From Sipunculus nudus (Eukaryota; Annelida; Sipuncula; Golfingiida; Sipunculidae), in assembly GCA_026874595.1 (NCBI GenBank), contig CM049314.1:70880300-70944299 (forward strand): a DNA stretch of 64,000 nucleotides, written 5' to 3'. Positions 37,651 through 49,774 of the stretch are shown in pieces. Numbering within the stretch: position 1 is the stretch's first letter; every line of letters begins with the position of its first letter. The notes below the pieces were generated by a model that worked only from the letters and a program-made list of their open reading frames with translations, was not told where the DNA came from and did no database searches. Position numbers and translations under genes: made by a program.

Positions 37651-39090
37651 TATATAAGATGAAAAATACCAGCTTTCATGGTTGATTAAGACAACTCCCG
37701 GAACTGAAACAAATTCGAAGGTCTATTAAACATCATCGAAATGTGGAATTTAAGGATACCGTGAAACCTTTCCAGAAACAACTTAACAAAGATACCAAAA
37801 AAAAATAAAAAAAAAGAACAGAAATTATTAGTATCAGCAGACAAAACCAACAACTTTTACAGACTCGAACCTGAGCAGTACAACAAACAATTCAAAAGAA
37901 CATTTGGAAAGATTACAAGAAAGCCTCACCCTCAATAGTTAAAAGTAACACACTAGAAGATAAAAAGATAGCAACAAAAACTCGGACTCGGCGACAGAAT
38001 AGAATCTACAAACACAAGCCAAGCTTCCATCATACTGAAAGACCACAAACCGAACTTTCAAAACAAACCTACCAGCAGACTAATAAACCCATGCAAACCA
38101 GAAATCGGTAAAATTAGCAAACAGATATTGGAAAGGATTAACTCAAAGATAAAGCAATCCACGCAATACAACCAGTGGAAGAATTCGGAGGATGTGATAC
38201 CCTGGTTTAGTAAAGTGGAAAATAAACGCACAAAAACATTCATCAGCTTTGATATATGCGAATTCTACCCTTTAATTACAGAGGAGCTCCTAAAAAAGCC
38301 CTTGACTTCGCAGCACAATTTGACACAATAACCAAGCAGGAAAAACACATCATCACCCATGCTAAAAAGTCCATATTATACAACAACAATACACCATGGT
38401 GCAAGCAAAACAACCCAAATTTCGATGTAACCATGGGTAGCTTCGATGGAGCCGAAACTTGTGAGCTAATTGGTTTATATATGCTATCGCAACTGGAGCA
38501 CATCGACATCAATGTAGGGCTATACAGGGACGACGGATTAGCCATTTGCCAAAAAAACACTCAAACAAACGGAAACCATAAAAAGGAAAATTTACAAAAT
38601 ATTCTCTGAGAACAACCTTCGTATCACAATAGAACCCACAAAAAGATTGTGGACTTTCAGGACATATCGCTAGACATGCGTAGCGGTACATTCAAGCCAT
38701 ATTTAAAAACCAACATCAACCCCCTGTACGTACACAAGTAAAGTAACCATCCACCATCTTTCATAAGAAACATACCGGATAGTATAATAAAAGACTCGCC
38801 AACATTTCATCTAACGAGAGGATTTTGAGGAGGCAGCGCCTACCTACCAGAATGCGCTACAATTACAAGCTACATTACCACCCGCACAGCGAACCCGACA
38901 AAGAAACGAAAACTAAGAGGACAAAAACAACAGAAGGAGAAATATAACTTGGTTCAACCCACCATTCGCGATAACGTAACCACAAAAATTGGCAAACTTT
39001 TTTTTTAATCTTCTGGACTAATGTTTTCCACCAGAGCACAAACTCCACAAACTACTGAATAAAAATACAGTAAAGCTAAGTTATAGCTGC

Positions 39091-39471
39091 ATGCCAAACA
39101 TGAGCCAAATCATAGCAGGACACAACAGGGAGATACTGAACAAACTCAGTGCGCAACAAACAGAACCGAAGAAATGCAATTGTAGAGACAAACAAAATTG
39201 CCCATTAGAGGGTAATTGTTTAACAACAAACATAGTGTACCAGGCCACCGTAACACGACTAGACAATCTGCGACAAGAAACCTACATCGGCCTAACAGAA
39301 AACACATTCAAAACACGCTACACGGCCCACAAATCTAGCTTCAAAAAACGAAAAGAGACGAAATTCCACCACGCTAAGCGAATATATTTGGAAAATAAAG
39401 GCCATAAATGTGCAATATACCATACAATGGAAGATAATCAGCAAAGCCAGAGCGTACTCCATTCCATCTAA
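39091..39471 (+). CDS. PLE GIY-YIG endonuclease domain (ORF fragment)
   Basis: A 126-residue open frame. It opens with a Cys cluster, KKCNCRDKQNCPLEGNCL, which is the zinc-finger-like motif found before the nuclease in several PLE lineages. Then VYQATV and TYIGLTENTFKTRY, the GIY-YIG core with Tyr, Ile, Gly and Arg, then AHKSSFKKR with the His. PLE endonucleases nick target DNA for target-primed reverse transcription. The usual C-terminal catalytic Glu/Asn region seems to be lost or shifted after residue 126. The start Met is not necessarily the true domain start, since PLE proteins are RT-EN fusions. Confidence 0.8.
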   Translation: MPNMSQIIAGHNREILNKLSAQQTEPKKCNCRDKQNCPLEGNCLTTNIVYQATVTRLDNLRQETYIGLTENTFKTRYTAHKSSFKKRKETKFHHAKRIYLENKGHKCAIYHTMEDNQQSQSVLHSI

Positions 39472-39647
39472 ATCATGTAACCTTTGTTTGGAGGAAAAGT
39501 ACTTTATTATTGACCGCCCCTTATTATGCACCCTTAACAAAAGAATGAAATCGCAGCGACATGCAGGCACAGATCAAATCACCTGTTGAACAACTACAAA
39601 TCCCGTGGATCAGCAATAAGGAGCCCCGACAAGACCATGGTCATTCC

Positions 39648-39704
39648 GTGTTCCTGACGAGTGAGGGCTCGTAGGGGCCCTTACGAAACAGAGCTGTCGA
39701 ACAC
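39648..39704 (+). ncRNA. Hammerhead ribozyme in the PLE 3' region
   Basis: All core elements are in order. Stem I 5' strand GTGTTC (39648-39653); CTGACGA core (39654-39660); stem II GTGAGGGC/GCCCTTAC (39661-39668 with 39677-39684, one G-U pair, eight-base loop); GAAA (39685-39688); a short stem III of three pairs plus the A-U core pair with a two-base loop (39689-39697); the cleavage triplet GTC ending at 39698; stem I 3' strand GAACAC (39699-39704), fully complementary. Short stem III hammerheads are a known feature of Penelope-like elements. Self-cleavage would occur after C39698. Stem III is minimal, so cleavage may need a dimer. Confidence 0.85.
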
Positions 39705-39792
39705 AAGTAAGTGTGTTTAAGTCCTGAAATATATGTATTACAGCTCCTTTTATTAGTTGAGCACTTTAAACCCCATGAATTTGCAACAATCT

Positions 39793-39796
<4 letters not shown>

Positions 39797-39855
<59 letters not shown>
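39797..39855. repeat. (TA)n microsatellite
   Basis: Pure TA run immediately downstream of the PLE. Confidence 0.95.
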
Positions 39856-39858
<3 letters not shown>

Positions 39859-40279
39859 CTGCTGCTTCTATATACCACACTTTCAGTAAAGATTTTTAAA
39901 AAATTGTTTAATTTTCTGTTTATTATATAATGACCAGGTATTTGGAACGAATTGGAATTGTTAGGAAAGGGTTGGTAAGGAAACCTTTATAACATTTGTA
40001 TCTGATCTACATTTGGGGTAAAGCTATAAAAAACAGATGTATTCTGGATATTGTCGAAGCTCATGTTAACCATGTGTTTATTTTAATCTTTTTATTTTTG
40101 TTATGCTCAACCATATATGTATAAAAAAACAAGAAACAAATTAGAAAAATGCATTCTCAGTGATGCAGGCCTGTTGGCGATCCTTAATGTGGGTTACTCC
40201 GCTTCCCGTCTTTTCATTCACGTATTGACCCCATCTTCCCAGGTTAATTGGTGTATAAGTTACACAATAAGCGTTTATA

Positions 40280-40640
40280 TTCACACCTAGGGAGCGCCCA
40301 GAGAACTGGTCTAAGACCCTTCAAACTGGAGCGCTCGGAGTGCTTAAAACATCTTCAGTCAGTCAGCGTTTGAATTCAGTTATCCCGCCTATATTCCCAT
40401 GTTTAATCATGTATATGTAACTGCACATTTGTGAATATTCCTGAACGTCTTTCCTGGATCCGGATCATATACCGGACTCACATCAAAATCTAATCGATTT
40501 TTCATTGGTTAATTCTCCAGGTGCCGAAAATATTTCATGAATTATATTAATAAATAATGAAAAGCATGAGTTATGTTATGAACAATCACATTAACACACA
40601 AACGCACACACATGAATATGGTGGAGGCAAAAACACGTGC
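40280..40640. repeat. Dispersed repeat, copy 1
   Basis: Shares with 52490-52770: TTCCTGGATCCGGATCATAT, CCGGA followed by AAAATC, AATTTCATGA-like, GCATGAGTTATGTTRTGAA, an ACA-rich stretch, and GGYGGAGGCAA. Order and spacing are kept. The tail resembles a widespread animal repeat ending in GGCGGAGG; the class was not determined. Confidence 0.55.
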
Positions 40641-40791
40641 AACAAGTTTACTCATTTTATTAGTGTCATTATCATAATCATTATCATTTTCTTGCTGCCA
40701 ACAACTAGTATCCATTCATTCCACTCTGTGTTGAGGCCTTGGTTACGGCCCCAACAGATCAGGAACTAGCATGCGTGTTGCCAAAAGCCCA

Positions 40792-41090
40792 CACTCTAAA
40801 AATGGATCGGTTAAATTCAACCAAAAAATTGGTTGAAATCAACCGGTCTTCTCGGTTGATATGTGTCCAACCAATTAACCGGTTGATTTCAACCGATTCC
40901 TATTGGTTGATTTTTCAACCAATTTTTTTGGTTGAAATCAACCATGTGACTGGTTGAAATCAACCATGTGATTGGTTGATATCAACCAACAATAATAGTT
41001 GAAAACAACCAATACTGAATCAACCAATTTGATTCAGATGACCATATTGGTTAAAATCAACCAAGAAAATTGGTTAAGAAGGAACCAACT
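40792..41090. repeat. Left TIR and TTGGTTGA subterminal repeat array
   Basis: About a dozen TTGGTTGAAATCAACCA-like palindromic units in both orientations, behind the CACTCTAAAAA end. Such arrays are typical transposase-binding regions. Confidence 0.8.
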
Positions 41091-41709
41091 GAATACCCTA
41101 GCAAAATATGAAATGGTTACAAAATGCAGTTGAATTCAGCCACAATTGCCTGAAAACAACTAACATAAAAAAAAATTTGCATAAAATTGTGATGCAGTGT
41201 GCTCAAATATCATGGTGAAAAAGAATTAAATATACCTTTGTACCAAGTAATGTCAAAGAATATTCCTCAGCCAGTCAAATGAACAAAATAAAACACAATT
41301 TGCACTTTGCATGATACTGCTGTTCCTCTGATTGTAGAAATGTAATGAAATTGGAAATATCACTTTGTGTGGCAGTACAAGTGCTCTGATAACCAGCTTG
41401 CATTCATACATCAACCTTTTGTCTGAAATGGTAGACACAAAACAAGAGCATTATATTTATAAAAATAATTGTTTAATAAGTCCAGTAAAATAACAATGTA
41501 ACATATAATTAAATCATGCATGCAGTACACAACTTGTAACTGCACAACTGGCGACACAAGCCTCCATTTAAAAACATATATATACAAGTAAGATATTCTA
41601 GAGTCCAATGCTAAAAATTGAATTTCAGGAAATTGAATTCACAATTACTGATAATTTAAAAATGGACAGATAGACAGGTAGACAAAGAGAGTTAATCACT
41701 TTATCTCCC

Positions 41710-41781
41710 TTCCTGCTGAAGCTGGAAAATGATTAACATATGTTTGAAGTACTCTGGAAGTGCAGTGTCATGGATACCTGA
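41710..41781 (-). CDS. Possible late exon of the TIR-element gene
   Basis: Entry phase 0 fits the exon at 43447. Reads SGIHDTALPEYFKHM then LIIFQLQQEGR and a stop. Weak acceptor (TTTATGAG). Low certainty. Confidence 0.35.
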
Positions 41782-42008
41782 CTCATAAAATGATGAAACA
41801 AGAGTCTACAGTCAATACTGTTCCCTGATGACTGTCTTCATTCCATATGCCTGCATGCATCATGGTGTCTGAGAAACACAGCAACACTGAACTCAGTCAC
41901 TGTTGATCTTCATCAAACATTTAGAAACTGAATTTCTAGATCTGAAAATACATCAAATTTCACATTAATAATAAAAGATGAAAATATGTGTTGGTGTTAA
42001 TACTGTTC

Positions 42009-42014
<6 letters not shown>

Positions 42015-42051
<37 letters not shown>
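42015..42051. repeat. (TA)n microsatellite
   Basis: TA run inside the TIR element. Confidence 0.93.
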
Positions 42052-42054
<3 letters not shown>

Positions 42055-42369
42055 CACACATGCAATTTTAATCCAACCCCTAATAACTGCTTGTGATATA
42101 AGCATACTTCATGCACAAGGAAGTACAAGTGGGCGAGACCTAAACAGTGACAAAACATGCAATTACATGTTAACAGTTTGTCATGATGATGATGATAGAC
42201 TACCTATCATCAATGGATATTAAATTAGTCTGAACGAGGTAGGCCTACAAGTATAAATGTACTCATTATTGATTAAATATGTACTGTAACAGAATTCAGA
42301 CTTTGTGCATATCTTGCAATTGTACAATAATATAAGAAGAAATACAATAGAATATGGGTCATCATAACA

Positions 42370-43340
42370 TGATTTCAGGTGATGGAGATTTGCCCAATTT
42401 CCAAAATTTCAAAGTTAGAAAGTTCTAAACATATTTGTTTTGCTTATCTGAATTTCAATGCTAAAACCATGTACTTTCTTAGAGTTCACAGAACATTAGT
42501 CATAGTGTCCAAACTTCAGGATTCAAAGGAGACCTCCCTAGATATTGAGTATGAATGGCCTTATGGTTAAATATATGCCCTGTCAGTCTTTCAGGCTGCT
42601 CAAAATTATGTTTTCGGCCCATATCTCACAGAATAAAGTTCACTATGTCCTACAGTTTTTGACAAATTGCTATTGAATTTTCATATTATAATAGTTTTAA
42701 TCTTTGCATTTTGTACATACAAAATGTCAACAGTGCTGACAGGAAAGCAAATGTGCAATGGTCAAGGTTGGACAAAATTTAGAGGTCAGTTTTTACTTTT
42801 ATGACAATAACTTAAAAAGATTATAAAAATCTGTTATATGCTAGAAAAAAATATATAAATCTGTTATATGCTTGAACAAAATTAAAAAAAAAAATCTGTT
42901 ATATGCTTGAAAATTTTTTTAATAAAAAAATCTGTTATACGCTTGAAAACGACTCTTATCTTCAACATCTATCATGTAAAGCAAGTCAATATCTTTCATG
43001 ATGTTTTCACAAGATACATTTTATTTGGGTAAATAACTGCTACAAATTGTGCAATTTTGACCCAATTTTTGACACTAAAGTGCAACAATTGGCTTTTACT
43101 GAAAAATGGAGGTTTCTCCTTAATTTCTCATAAAAAATGTAGTCACAGTGACCAATATTCAGGTTTGTTAGAAAATAAGGACATCTACCTGGATGTCAAA
43201 TTTTGGATTCACTGGTCCAGTGGTTTTGAAACGTGGCATGTAAACGGAGATCGAGCTGGACAACCAGACCGATAATGGACAAATGACCATAGCTATATCT
43301 GACATAACGTGTATACAGGTAGTCATCTGAGGTAAAAATG
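42370..43340 (+). repeat. Dispersed repeat inside the TIR element
   Basis: Contains the AGGAGACCTCCCTAGATATT block and the CATATCTCACAGAATAAAG block seen inverted in 35280-36300, and ends with GGACAA, ATGACCATAGCTATATCTGA and AGTCATCTGAGGTAAA, a variant of the AGCTATAGCTCAG...CAGCTGAGCTAA terminus. Confidence 0.5.
42828..42947. repeat. Short tandem repeat, AAATCTGTTATATGCTTGAA unit
   Basis: Four units of about 30-40 bases, AAATCTGTTATATGCTTGAA and A-rich spacers of variable length. Confidence 0.85.
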
Positions 43341-43446
43341 GTGCTACATAATTATTCCCTTTAACACAATATCGATTATTCTCAATTGAATGATAGCTCT
43401 TATTTCTAGAATTGTAAGAAATCTAAAAGCCTAAATCAGTATATAC

Positions 43447-43559
43447 CTTCTGAACATCATAAATGCTGCCTTTGCTTCTGCTATGGTGGGCTTGGCATTT
43501 CTTCCTCTGTGCTGGAATCAGTTTTGGCAGTAAACGAAGCATCATAGCACTAATGGCAC
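43447..43559 (-). CDS. Coding exon of the TIR-element gene
   Basis: Strong acceptor GGTTTCTTTCAG. Entry phase 1 matches the exon at 46700. Reads AISAMMLRLLPKLIPAQRKK, then CQAHHSRSKGSIYDVQK, and stops at donor GAAG-GTATAT in phase 0. Fully open. It is the best-supported internal exon. Confidence 0.55.
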
Positions 43560-43979
43560 CTGAAAGAAACCAGGAATATAACAGAATGTCAACTTGTAGG
43601 ACAATAACAGATTTACTACGAAAAATTTAGTTTCTTGACCAATAAACAGATTTCATGGAATGTCCACAGGCATTATGAAAATCATGATCCTGCTGATCAT
43701 GCAGTGGTCAAGATTTTGAAGCAAACTGGTTTGATAACCTTCCTTGTAGATATATATACCATAACACATGAGTGATCATATGGAGTGATTGATAAAGGGA
43801 CTATTTAAAAGTTAAATGTGTCCATTAGTCATTTTTCTCCATGAAATGCATTTAAAACTGTTTAATATATAAATGATGAGTCAGAAACAGGTTTAAAAGA
43901 GACCATTACATCAGCTTTATTATACATATATAAAGATGTAAGAGGGCAGATTTATAAAAAGTCACATACATGTCACTCT

Positions 43980-44062
43980 CAAAATCCATCTGGAACCTCT
44001 GTATAAACAACAAGGGATCCATCAGTCACAGTGCTCAGCTGAAGTTGACCTTGAGGTAAAAA
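43980..44062 (-). pseudogene. Coding-like fragment, present again at 56.7 kb
   Basis: After TTTTCAG a frame reads FLPQGQLQLSTVTDGSLVVY then TEVPDGF and a stop. The same block, diverged, is at about 56690-56750 (HSQLQLNSDP). It could be a terminal exon of this or a nested element. Confidence 0.35.
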
Positions 44063-46199
44063 TCTGAAAATGGAGGTAATGTCTGGTAAGAAGAGGTAAT
44101 ATAGACCATGGCTGGATGATATGATTGGTTTGTATTGATGAGTAAGAAATTGATGCAAATAATATTTTGTGACCTGACCATGTGTTTTCTAATGTTAAAA
44201 TTAAAGCATGTGAGCAGTTTGTGAACATAAGATTTATATTATTACCATAATCATTGGTTGGCTTTTTGATAAATTGATGACAGTACAGTAGTTTACACAT
44301 TTTTTCGATTGGGTCTATTTTTTTATTAATATTTTTTATATTATTAAATATATGTATTTTTTATTTTTATAAAATGTATACAGTTGAAATATAACTTATG
44401 TTCCCAGTCCACAGGTGTAAGGACTTGGTGGTGGTGTGGGGGTGGTATGACCGGAGTTACAACTTCTCTGTATTATCAAAGTGTATATACATAGGATTTT
44501 CACTTAATTCAACAAAGCTTACAGAATAAAAAGTTCATTCACAATTACTTATATTTTAAAAAAGGACAGACAGACTGGTAGACAAACAAAGCTGATAATA
44601 TATGTTTCAATTATTTCTTAATTTTTTTATTATATCAATTTTTTTAAAGTTTAACATCTGAAATATTACACAATTGAGTATATAAGTTTTCAAATTTCAG
44701 ACTTTAATAGCTTAAATCCATACACATACAGCATATGAAAGTTATTTCAACAGTGCTTATAGGAAAAATATCATAATAAATATATATTTAATGATAACAG
44801 AGAGATGATGGACAGACAGAGCTGATCACTTTATGTTCCATTCTCCTGAAGCAAGAATGTGTTTCAATTAGATCTTTATTTTTTCTTATCCAATTGTTTT
44901 TAAATGAAATAAATTTTACACACTTGCACAGGTGCAAAGGAATCAATGGTAGCAGGGGGGGGGGAAAGGGGGATTAACAACACTTCTGCATATACTTACA
45001 GGGCAAACAAAGCCTGATCTTCTGCTGAGGCAGGAAAATAATGAACAAATGTTTGTATTAAATCCTCATTTTTTTATCACATTAATTTTTTTTAATTTTA
45101 AGTATATATTTCTATACATTCCCAATATAACATATATATCTGAATATAAAAGTTAATTCATAATTCTAAATTGCATCATCATATATCTCAATCTTGTCAG
45201 ATAACCCCACATCATGCATACAAATGCATATTTTTTTTTTACCACACAAATATATCTTTTAAATTTGCAAAACAATAAATATCTAAAAATAATACTTGAA
45301 TCAGATTTCACAATTTTATATTGTGCCTTTATTTATCTGTAATTTGCTTCATATTTTATAAATTTATGCATACTGATGGGTTTAATTTTAATATTTTAAA
45401 ATCATTTAAAAGGAAACTGATTTCTTTAAAAAGGCTACATTAACCCAAATGGCTTCTTCTGGATTACTCAATGAATTACTCATTCAAGGAAAGTTTTGTA
45501 TATTGGAGTGGAAACAGCATTACAGTTGAGGAAATACAGGGCAAACAATAACAATTACTGCTTAACACTTGGTGGGTAGGGGTGGGGGGGGGGGGGGGGA
45601 GTTGAAATGAGAATAACTGTACACCTGTCACAGCAGGGGATCTCCCCCCAGTGACCTGTAACAGATCAGGAACCCTGGCATAGCTTACTTAACTTCCAGT
45701 GACCAGGAGTGGACTGCCTGCATCTGGACAAAGCACGTGACTATAATAAGAGCCTGAACAAAATAAATTCAATTATTAGCCTAATTTCTGAGCTTTTATT
45801 TTCTAATTTCAGGTTTAAACAAATCAAATACTTAAGTTTACATGCTGTGAAAATTTAATCAACAGTACTCACAGGAAAAAAAAAAGTGCCATGGTCAAAA
45901 TTGAAGGTACTGATTTTATTTTTATGCTAATAATTTAAAAAAATTTATTAATTCAGATCTAATCTTGGGTATACAATTGAATCTTAATTTAAACAAAGTT
46001 AAATACTTGAACGAAAGGTCTCTAGCTTCCAAAATTTAATGTTAGGTGAGTAAATTTCCTGAATTTGTAATTTACATAGTCCATTATATTTGGGCGCACA
46101 ACTTGAAGAAATTACACTTAACAGACTTAATTTCCAGCATGTATATGGAAAATATATAGGAGAATACCAGTACTTCTGGTAAATATTAAGAAAGAAAAA

Positions 46200-46470
46200 C
46201 AGACAGATCAGTGGTTTTGATATAAGGCAGTCCCGAAGTGTGATAATAGGTTTTTAATGGAAACCTGAGGTTTTCCCTTAATTTCTCAAAGGAATGAATT
46301 CACAGTGACCCAGTTTCCGGTTTGGTAGGAGATTTTGGGGACATCTAACAGTTTGCCAAATTTTGGATTCATAGGTCTAATGATTTCAAAACGTGCCAAT
46401 CTAACGGACGGACAGACGACGGACAATGGCTATAGCTCAGATAACATATAGTCAGCTGAGCTAAAAAAAA
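46200..46470 (+). repeat. Dispersed repeat ending CAGCTGAGCTAA
   Basis: Matches 57740-57985 block by block: AAGTGTGATAATAGGTTTTT, TGACCCAGTTTCCGGTTTGG, TCTAACGGACGGACA, and AGTCAGCTGAGCTAA. Confidence 0.65.
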
Positions 46471-46699
46471 TTTAGGCAGCTTCTGTACTCTAACAGGTAG
46501 AACACATGATTTATACCTGGGAGGTGGAAAGATAAAATCATAGCCTAGAAGTAGTGTGCTTGTCTTGGACGGGCCATGAAAGCCATGATTGTTACAGAAG
46601 ATGGACAAGATACTGAAACTTGTACAACCGTACTCAACTGATTAGCAGACAGATTAAAATCATGTACAATATTTAAAAAAGAACTATACAGCTACTTAC

Positions 46700-46900
46700 A
46701 AGGTGGTCCAAGATTACCTGCTGATGGCTCTGATGAATTCAAACCAGCTAACATCTTCATGCTGTCTGGGTATTTCACTGCCACCTGGTTCTTATCCTTC
46801 AGGATGGCTGCCATGTCATCTCATTTAGCCATCAACTCCATCATGCCTCCTCATCCAGATATATTCCAAAGAAGTCTCCCTCTACCAATGAATGTCAAGT
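46700..46900 (-). pseudogene. Coding-like exon of the TIR-element gene, decayed
   Basis: The 3' part reads DDMAAILKDKNQVAVKYPDS then MKMLAGLNSSEPSAGNLGPP and ends at a strong donor, T-GTAAGT (phase 1); a second donor lies 18 bases earlier. Further 5', FFGIYLDEEA is in another frame, so the exon carries a frameshift and an in-frame stop. The sequence recalls a group of uncharacterised intron-bearing proteins repeated in fish and invertebrate genomes with a KYP-S--LL motif; this is from memory only. Confidence 0.5.
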
Positions 46901-47424
46901 TAGCCAAATCAAGAATCAGTTTGCTTGGAATAATTTACTGATAGATCAGGTATTATATAAAACCTTGAATTCACCTACACAAAGTAAAATAATGAAATCA
47001 TTTACATGATGAAAAAGATTGGGTGCCTCTGGCTTCTCATATTATTATTGTAGGAGACTTGTTATTCTCATGTTGAAGAATCTGCACATTGTAAACAGGA
47101 TCATGCATGCAACACGTCACTAGTAACTTGTTTACCTTTAGCCTAAAGATCCATTGGGATTATAGTATCATCTGAAAGAGTATTTTCACTGGTAGGACTA
47201 GTGATTGTAATATAGATTTTTTAATAGAAAATCAGGAAGTAATTACCCATATACAGGGGCGGATCAAGGATTTAGAAAATGTGTCATACAGACCCTTATG
47301 TGTGTGTCTGTGACTCCACCCCCCCCCCCCCCCAAGAGTCTTGGAACTTAAAGATAAATTGACGCCACTGGCTGTCAGGATTAGCAAACCTTAGATATCT
47401 CATTTACTTTATATCCAAACATGG

Positions 47425-47557
47425 GCCTTCTTCTCCACAAATCCAGGGTAACCTCGACACCCTGTCTCTGCCATGTACTCGTGCATCCTCTCTCTCAGTT
47501 CCTGATATTAATGCTGGAGCCACTTGGTCTCGAGCTTGATGGAGGCAGTGTCTGGAT
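47425..47557 (-). pseudogene. Coding-like exon of the TIR-element gene, decayed
   Basis: After acceptor TTATGTTACAG the frame reads DPDTASIKLETKWLQH, a stop, then YQELRERMHEYMAETGCRGY and PGFVEKKAH. Entry phase 1 matches the first exon. Codon content is protein-like, but one in-frame TAA is present and the downstream donor is weak. Confidence 0.45.
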
Positions 47558-47938
47558 CTGTAACATAAAATTACCGGTACTCAGAAATACTATATATACC
47601 GTATGAATCTGTATTAAGCAGGCCCCAGGCAAAGCTGATTCATTGGGATTCAATTTGCATTTTTTTGCAGGAAAACAAGTCATAATAGAATAACTACTTA
47701 TTAAAACTACTTCTACTAAAATAATAGTTTCCACTTTACCAGTGAAATGTTCTGTTTTAATACTTACTACCAAGAGTTATTCTATTTTTCAAGAAATGGA
47801 ACATTTTTTCTTTAAATGGGAAAACAATTTTGTACTGTTTAATAGAAGAAGGGGAACCTTTTATTTTTGAACACATTGTGCACACATGGAAAACAACTTG
47901 GCTTCATGTCATATTGCACCAACTTGTAATTTAAGTGA

Positions 47939-47953
47939 TTATATATATATATA

Positions 47954-47987
<34 letters not shown>
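47939..47987. repeat. (TA)n microsatellite
   Basis: TA run with one AATTA interruption. Confidence 0.92.
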
Positions 47988-47991
<4 letters not shown>

Positions 47992-48497
47992 ATACACATG
48001 CACACATACATATATATATTAAATACACATACCGGTATATTTTTTTAATACCGTTGTATGTTTCCTTATTTGAATTGCCCTACCTATGTTTGATAATTTA
48101 TGAAAAAAACATGACGGTGCATGCATGTCCAGCACTTCAGCCCCTGCTCAGTTATGCGTGACATGCTCTCTCAGACCAAACATGTACGCTCGCACTTGGT
48201 ATTCTCTGCACCAAAGGTGTGTTGGCCCATGTAACTATTTAACTGGTCTTATGCCACTGCAATGATGTTCAAGTTCCACTGATAAAGAATGAAAGGAATA
48301 AATTGTATGGCACTGAGAAGCTGACAAGTTGGTATTCTCACTGGAATTGGATTAAATCCTGTTGGGTCTCCAATGAAATAAAGGCAAAACCTGCCTCCTC
48401 TTACCTTGATCATGTTCTAGGTAAGTAAATCATTATTCTTGTAAGTCGTTTGAGTCAGGTTTACATTTGCACTGAAAAAGACATGATTTGGGTTTTA

Positions 48498-48648
48498 TCT
48501 GACACATGACTTCTTGGCCTTGACCCTTTTATTCCAAGCGGCCAGGGTCTTACTGCACACAGAACACAGGGTGACCCGAAAGAAATGAACCTGCTGTGTA
48601 AAATGATGAAACTTAAATTGGACCACATCAACAATTAATAATAAAGGC
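48498..48648 (-). pseudogene. Possible further exon of the TIR-element gene
   Basis: After acceptor TTTTCACAG a frame reads FHHFTQQVHFFRVTLCSVCS, then KTLAAWNKRVKAKKSC, with a C-x2-C pair. Its phase does not fit the first exon directly, so it may be mis-set, alternative, or chance. Confidence 0.3.
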
Positions 48649-48663
48649 CTGTGAAAAGACAAT

Positions 48664-48735
48664 ATATATGACAATATAAACATATATAAACACACATATC
48701 AATATTATATATACACTATAATATATATATGTAAG

Positions 48736-48767
<32 letters not shown>

Positions 48768-48790
48768 CTTATTTAGTATATACTTATAAA

Positions 48791-48825
<35 letters not shown>
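48664..48825. repeat. (TA)n-rich region
   Basis: Imperfect TA and TATATAC units over about 160 bases. Confidence 0.9.
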
Positions 48826-48827
<2 letters not shown>

Positions 48828-49119
48828 TATATTCATTTAAAATATCTTTTGAAGATGTTACTGTTTTAATGTTATTTTATAAAGGAATATATTTGTTTTA
48901 TATTCCTGTGACGTCACACAAACATGTTTTTAATATTTCATTTTATTTGTACTTAATTTCTATTCATATTAAACATTTAAATATTTATTGGAAGGGGCAT
49001 ATGACATATAAAAGGCATTGGAACTGAAGCCCCCCCCCCCCCACACACACACAGACACCCCACACAAAAATTGAAAGTTGGGGTGGGGGCAATTTAATGG
49101 AATAGTTTTGCCCATGTGC

Positions 49120-49168
<49 letters not shown>
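49120..49168. repeat. (TA)n microsatellite
   Basis: Pure TA run; a poly(C)/CA tract lies just before it at 49030-49060. Confidence 0.94.
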
Positions 49169-49173
<5 letters not shown>

Positions 49174-49774
49174 AAATTTAAATTGTGTAAAATTACCTGA
49201 AATCTCTATATTTTTTCTTAAACATTTTTTATGGGCCAACTTGGCCCAAGGTTAGTGTCCTTCTGTAAAGATTTCCTATAGGATTTTTGTCACCAATATA
49301 TATTATATATATATTTTTCAAAGAAACGATGTTCCCACGGGCCACGCCTATGTTTCTTCTAACATCTGTCAAACAAATAAATTTAGTCTGCGCATGCGCA
49401 CTATTTGACAGTATGCATGGTTTCCCTTCGTATCGTGCTCCCTGTGACAGAACAGTCAGCCATTAATTTTTATTTACACCAAAACACTGCTTCATATTCA
49501 TAAGAAAAATTAAGAAGGGTACAAAAAAATAAAAGAACATTTTCTCTTTGGAATATGAACATTTTTAGAATCGGATGACTTAGAATATGCAAGATGTTAT
49601 TGGATTCAAATGAAGTGATCTAATGTTTTTTACATCATCAATCGATCATGACGGCAATGAATTTAGCGTGTCGGTTTTAAACTAAATACACTGGTTAAAG
49701 TCAGTTCTAAAAATACTTTACAGCCAAATTAAATACCAAAGCCAGTAAAATCTAACCAGAAAAATAAGCCTTAC

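Larger units (their letters stand above)
37660..39720 (+). mobile_element. Penelope-like retroelement (PLE)
   Basis: Reading plus-strand frames from about 37820: VSADKTNN, ASIILKDHKPNFQNKPTSRL, FISFDICEFYPLI (RT Asp block), MGSFDGAETCELIGLYML and GLYRDDGLAI (RT catalytic YRDD). Then comes a gap region and a GIY-YIG endonuclease ORF. This order (RT then GIY-YIG) defines Penelope-like elements. The RT is split between frames, so the copy is inactive. The 3' region carries a hammerhead ribozyme fold at 39648-39704, as reported for PLE terminal repeats in general. The 5' limit is uncertain; the 3' limit is before the (TA)n at 39797. Confidence 0.85.
39721..40791. other. Spacer between PLE and the large TIR element
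   Basis: Contains a (TA)n run at 39797-39855 and one copy of a dispersed repeat at 40280-40640. No gene seen. Confidence 0.5.

Noticed and set aside
43983-44060. Terminal exon TVTDGSLVVYTEVPDGF as certain part of the TIR-element gene
   Set aside because: It lies between two exons whose phases join directly, and a diverged copy exists at 56.7 kb outside the element. Kept only as a low-confidence coding-like fragment.
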